Positions 61,650 through 64,000 of a DNA stretch of 64,000 bases are shown piece by piece. The notes beneath the pieces are model-generated. The model searched no databases, was not told the origin of the DNA, and saw only the letters and a list, made by a program, of their open reading frames with translations. Made by a program: the position numbers and the translations under genes. This stretch comes from Hofstenia miamia (lineage: Eukaryota; Xenacoelomorpha; Acoela): contig SCFE01000015.1 in NCBI GenBank assembly GCA_004352715.1, positions 1,107,771-1,171,770 of the forward strand. The letters are read 5' to 3'. The first letter of the stretch is position 1, and every line of letters starts with the position of its first letter.

Positions 61650-61879
61650 GCATCACCAATTATGGTAATTTTTCGAGGAGTGCACCCTTTAGCATCTAAA
61701 AAAACATGTGATGCAACTTCGCCGTTCAGCATGTTCATTTCATTTGAGTTTATAATATATTCGATTTGTCCAAAGAAAAAGACTAAACTGCAATTATCTG
61801 CGGAATAGCAATGAATGAAATTTAAGCACAGTAACAAGCAAAGAAATTCATTATATAACCTAAAAATAAATAATGACAT
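61650..61879 (-). CDS. first coding exon of a secreted protein, candidate paralogue of the long gene
   Basis: Starts with ATG (MSLFIFRLYNEF), then a strong signal-peptide core FLCLLLCLNFIHCYS. It runs open to a consensus donor GATGC|GTAAGA, phase 2. The end of the exon, VFLDAKGCTPRKITIIGDA, matches FIALDGFTGCAPRLTVVGM of exon 7 of the long gene in the F-x-x-x-x-GC-x-PR-x-T/I-x-x-G core. An internal CCGCAG|AT could instead be an acceptor, making this an internal exon. Later exons are not identified. Confidence 0.5.
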
Positions 61880-62880
61880 CGAACAGTAGCAGCTGCGCTC
61901 CCTTTAAAACTATTTCCATTTTGTAAGAATATTTTTTCAATGAACCATTTTAGAGACTGATGATTGATGGATACCGTTAATAATATATTAGCTCAGGTGA
62001 CCTAGAAAATAGGAAATACTAACAGATGCTTTATAACAAGTGCATTTCACATTTTTGTAGAAATTCGACGTTTGCTTTGATCAATAATTCATATCTTTGC
62101 TAATTGTCGAGTGGCTTCTTGGGGAATTTCTTTAAACAATCCTTTGATTAAAAAAGCCATTTCATCGAAATTTGAATTCAATCCTGCCGTCAATTTCTTA
62201 ATCCTTCTACACGTGGGATGAAATATCCATTTATACATTTCCAATTATCTCAAGACATGCCGCGTAAAACACCCAAAACATCCGACATCATTAGAATGCC
62301 AAATGTTTACTCGTAACATAAGTCTTGAGCTAGTTGGAAACATTTATGTCTCATGGCGTGTGTGAAAATAGTGTGAGCTGATATCAAGGAATACTACTAG
62401 AGTAGTCCTTGGCTGATACTTATTCTCAGCACTCCAACTTCTGTCTCTTTAATTATATTTCACATCAACATTTAGGGTCATATTTAGCATATGACTAAAT
62501 ATGTATCCAATAACAACCTTTATGATCACTCTAGCATTGAAAAAACAAATTCGTATATTTTTTGAAGAATATGTTATTAACCTATTTGAATTGTAAGAAC
62601 CTTGCTCATGGTTTCTATCTTGCAATTGCAGACAAATGACAAATTAGATGATTTCATAAATGTAAATGATTAAATATTTTTAAAGTGCTGCTTTTCCAAA
62701 AAAATTACTTTTTAGTTGTAAGTTAAGTTTGTAGCTTTTTATTTATTAGTAGTTGTAGTATTATACTTTGAATCTCGGGATAAATTTTAAAAAATAAATT
62801 CCATCTGAATGCCGAAACTCAAAATCCATATGTTGGTATATTTTTCATTAGAGAACAAAATAAAGTTAAATTGTAATAAA

Positions 62881-63090
62881 CTTGTCTGAAACATTGTAAG
62901 CCAGCTGCGAGATCCGAATGATCTCAGAAGATTCATCTCCAATATCCGTATACTTTACGCCGCCAGACACCCAATAGTAGTCACCTTTTTGTGGCAGTTT
63001 CAAATCAATCACTTTTGCAGTAAATTTGATAATAATGGTGGCATGGCAAGGGACTTCGAGTGCTCCAATCTGGAATGAAGCCGTGTCATT
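62881..63090 (-). pseudogene. paralogue of long-gene exon 3, possibly broken
   Basis: Acceptor TAGTTTAG|AA, then NDTASFQIGALEVPCHATII, YYWVSGGVKYTDIGDESSEI and SQLAYNVSDKF. About 44 of 71 residues match exon 3 of the long gene, without gaps. Where exon 3 has the donor GTAAAG, this copy has ATTACA, and the frame stops at 62866. It either uses a weak GTTTAT site, ends the protein, or is a relic. It shows that a related gene exists on the minus strand to the right. Confidence 0.6.
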
Positions 63091-63663
63091 CTAAACTATT
63101 AAGGAATACACAAGAACGTCATATAACTTAAAATTATATTAAATGCAATCAAGAGCTTTTAGATCATTCTAGGAATGGTTCCTTAAGTCCTTCGTGCTTT
63201 AAATGACTAATAGTTAAGCTATGACATTATTTATTGTGTAGAATTATATAAATGAATTGATAATTTATATTTCATTTATTTGTAGTGCAATTTTGACACA
63301 ATCATAAGAAATGTCTTTCATAGAGTCTGTTCTGCTAAATGATATTTTCTAAAATTTAATGGAATATTTCTTAATATTTTAATATAATTCTGTCAAAACG
63401 ACTTCAGTATAAATGGAAAAGAATTACATTCTATGATTAATTATGATAAAATATGTAAATAGCTCGTTTATGTGAATGTATTTATGCAATATTTTTAGTG
63501 CCAACCAGAGTTGGAATTCGGGTCTAAATTTATATAATCGCAACCGACTCTCTCCCGCATGCTACATATCAACTTGGTAGACTAAGCGTAATGAATAACA
63601 TGCCAAACAAATCGTAAGGAAATTTCCTATCAGATAGGCTCAAATTTCATCGAAATCAGCCTG

Positions 63664-64000
63664 TGCTGCATCTGTTCATCGGTCAAACGATGCCGGTTAC
63701 CGATAAACGGCAATGGGTACCGATATCTACCGCTTACCGATTAGACATGTTGACCTGCTAATTGAATCATTTTATTACCGGTATAATTAGTATTATTATG
63801 TCTTATATTCAACAAAATTTTAGATGAATGGGTAAATAACCAAATTGGTCCCATTGGAAATCACAACTTCGGTCTCGGTCCCAGTCCCGTCTCGTGTTTG
63901 TTTTTTTTGGTCCAGCAAGACACTAGCAACTACGAGGGCGGTTGCAACCAGTTTGAATCTCAGTCCCTCTCCCCCCAAAGAAATTGGTACGATTAATATA
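63664..64000. mobile_element. partial second copy of the 57.2-kb MITE
   Basis: Begins TGCTGCATCTGTTCA (13 of 15 bases as at 57220) and continues CGGTTACCGATAAACGGCAA then GATATCTACCGCTTACCGAT, the inverse of 57125-57205. It is in the opposite orientation to the first copy. The other end is beyond the window or lost. Confidence 0.55.

Overview
The window is AT-rich, intron-containing animal DNA. The evidence is GT–AG exons with long introns, secreted multi-domain proteins with FA58C (discoidin) and PLAT domains, and a dense load of hAT, mariner-like, LINE, TRIM and MITE elements. No rRNA, tRNA, CRISPR or prokaryotic operon was recognised. The composition and gene types fit an aquatic invertebrate (cnidarian, sponge, tunicate or similar), but the sequence alone does not settle the phylum. 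There is a 76-base N gap at 53215-53290 and a single N at 29018.

Layout. (1) 1-4472 is non-coding and holds a hAT-type MITE with target-site duplication (TSD), a 210-bp MITE with a 9-bp TSD, and a small foldback. (2) 4473-10109, plus strand: a two-exon gene for a ~1026-residue secreted, probably GPI-anchored, helical-repeat protein resembling the stereocilin/otoancorin/mesothelin group. (3) About 10.8-47.4 kb, minus strand: one long gene that I reconstructed from 26 small exons by matching splice sites and intron phases. It encodes a signal-like start, a series of DUF11-like beta-sandwich repeats, one complete FA58C domain split over three exons, and a C-terminal part with an Asp-box (S-x-D-x-G-x-T-W type) motif. 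Its introns are full of transposons: a hAT transposase at 25.7-26.9 kb, a mariner-like element at 28.06-29.89 kb, LINE fragments at 22.6-24.4 and 30.8-33.4 kb, and at least eight MITEs. (4) 48.0-53.2 kb: a direct duplication of ~1.2 kb carrying two copies of a small secreted PLAT-domain gene, with an LTR-like piece and a LINE 3' end between them. (5) 53.3-61 kb: repeat-rich, including a second hAT copy into which both a TRIM retrotransposon and a MITE have inserted. (6) 61.6-63.1 kb: two minus-strand exons that look like parts of paralogues of the long gene, so the family may be clustered here.

The proteins that can be recognised are nearly all secreted or surface-exposed (GPI tail, signal peptides, FA58C, PLAT, beta-sandwich repeats). 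An extracellular-matrix, adhesion or recognition locus is a reasonable inference but not proven. The most novel item is the long DUF11-like/FA58C/Asp-box gene and its neighbouring paralogue exons.
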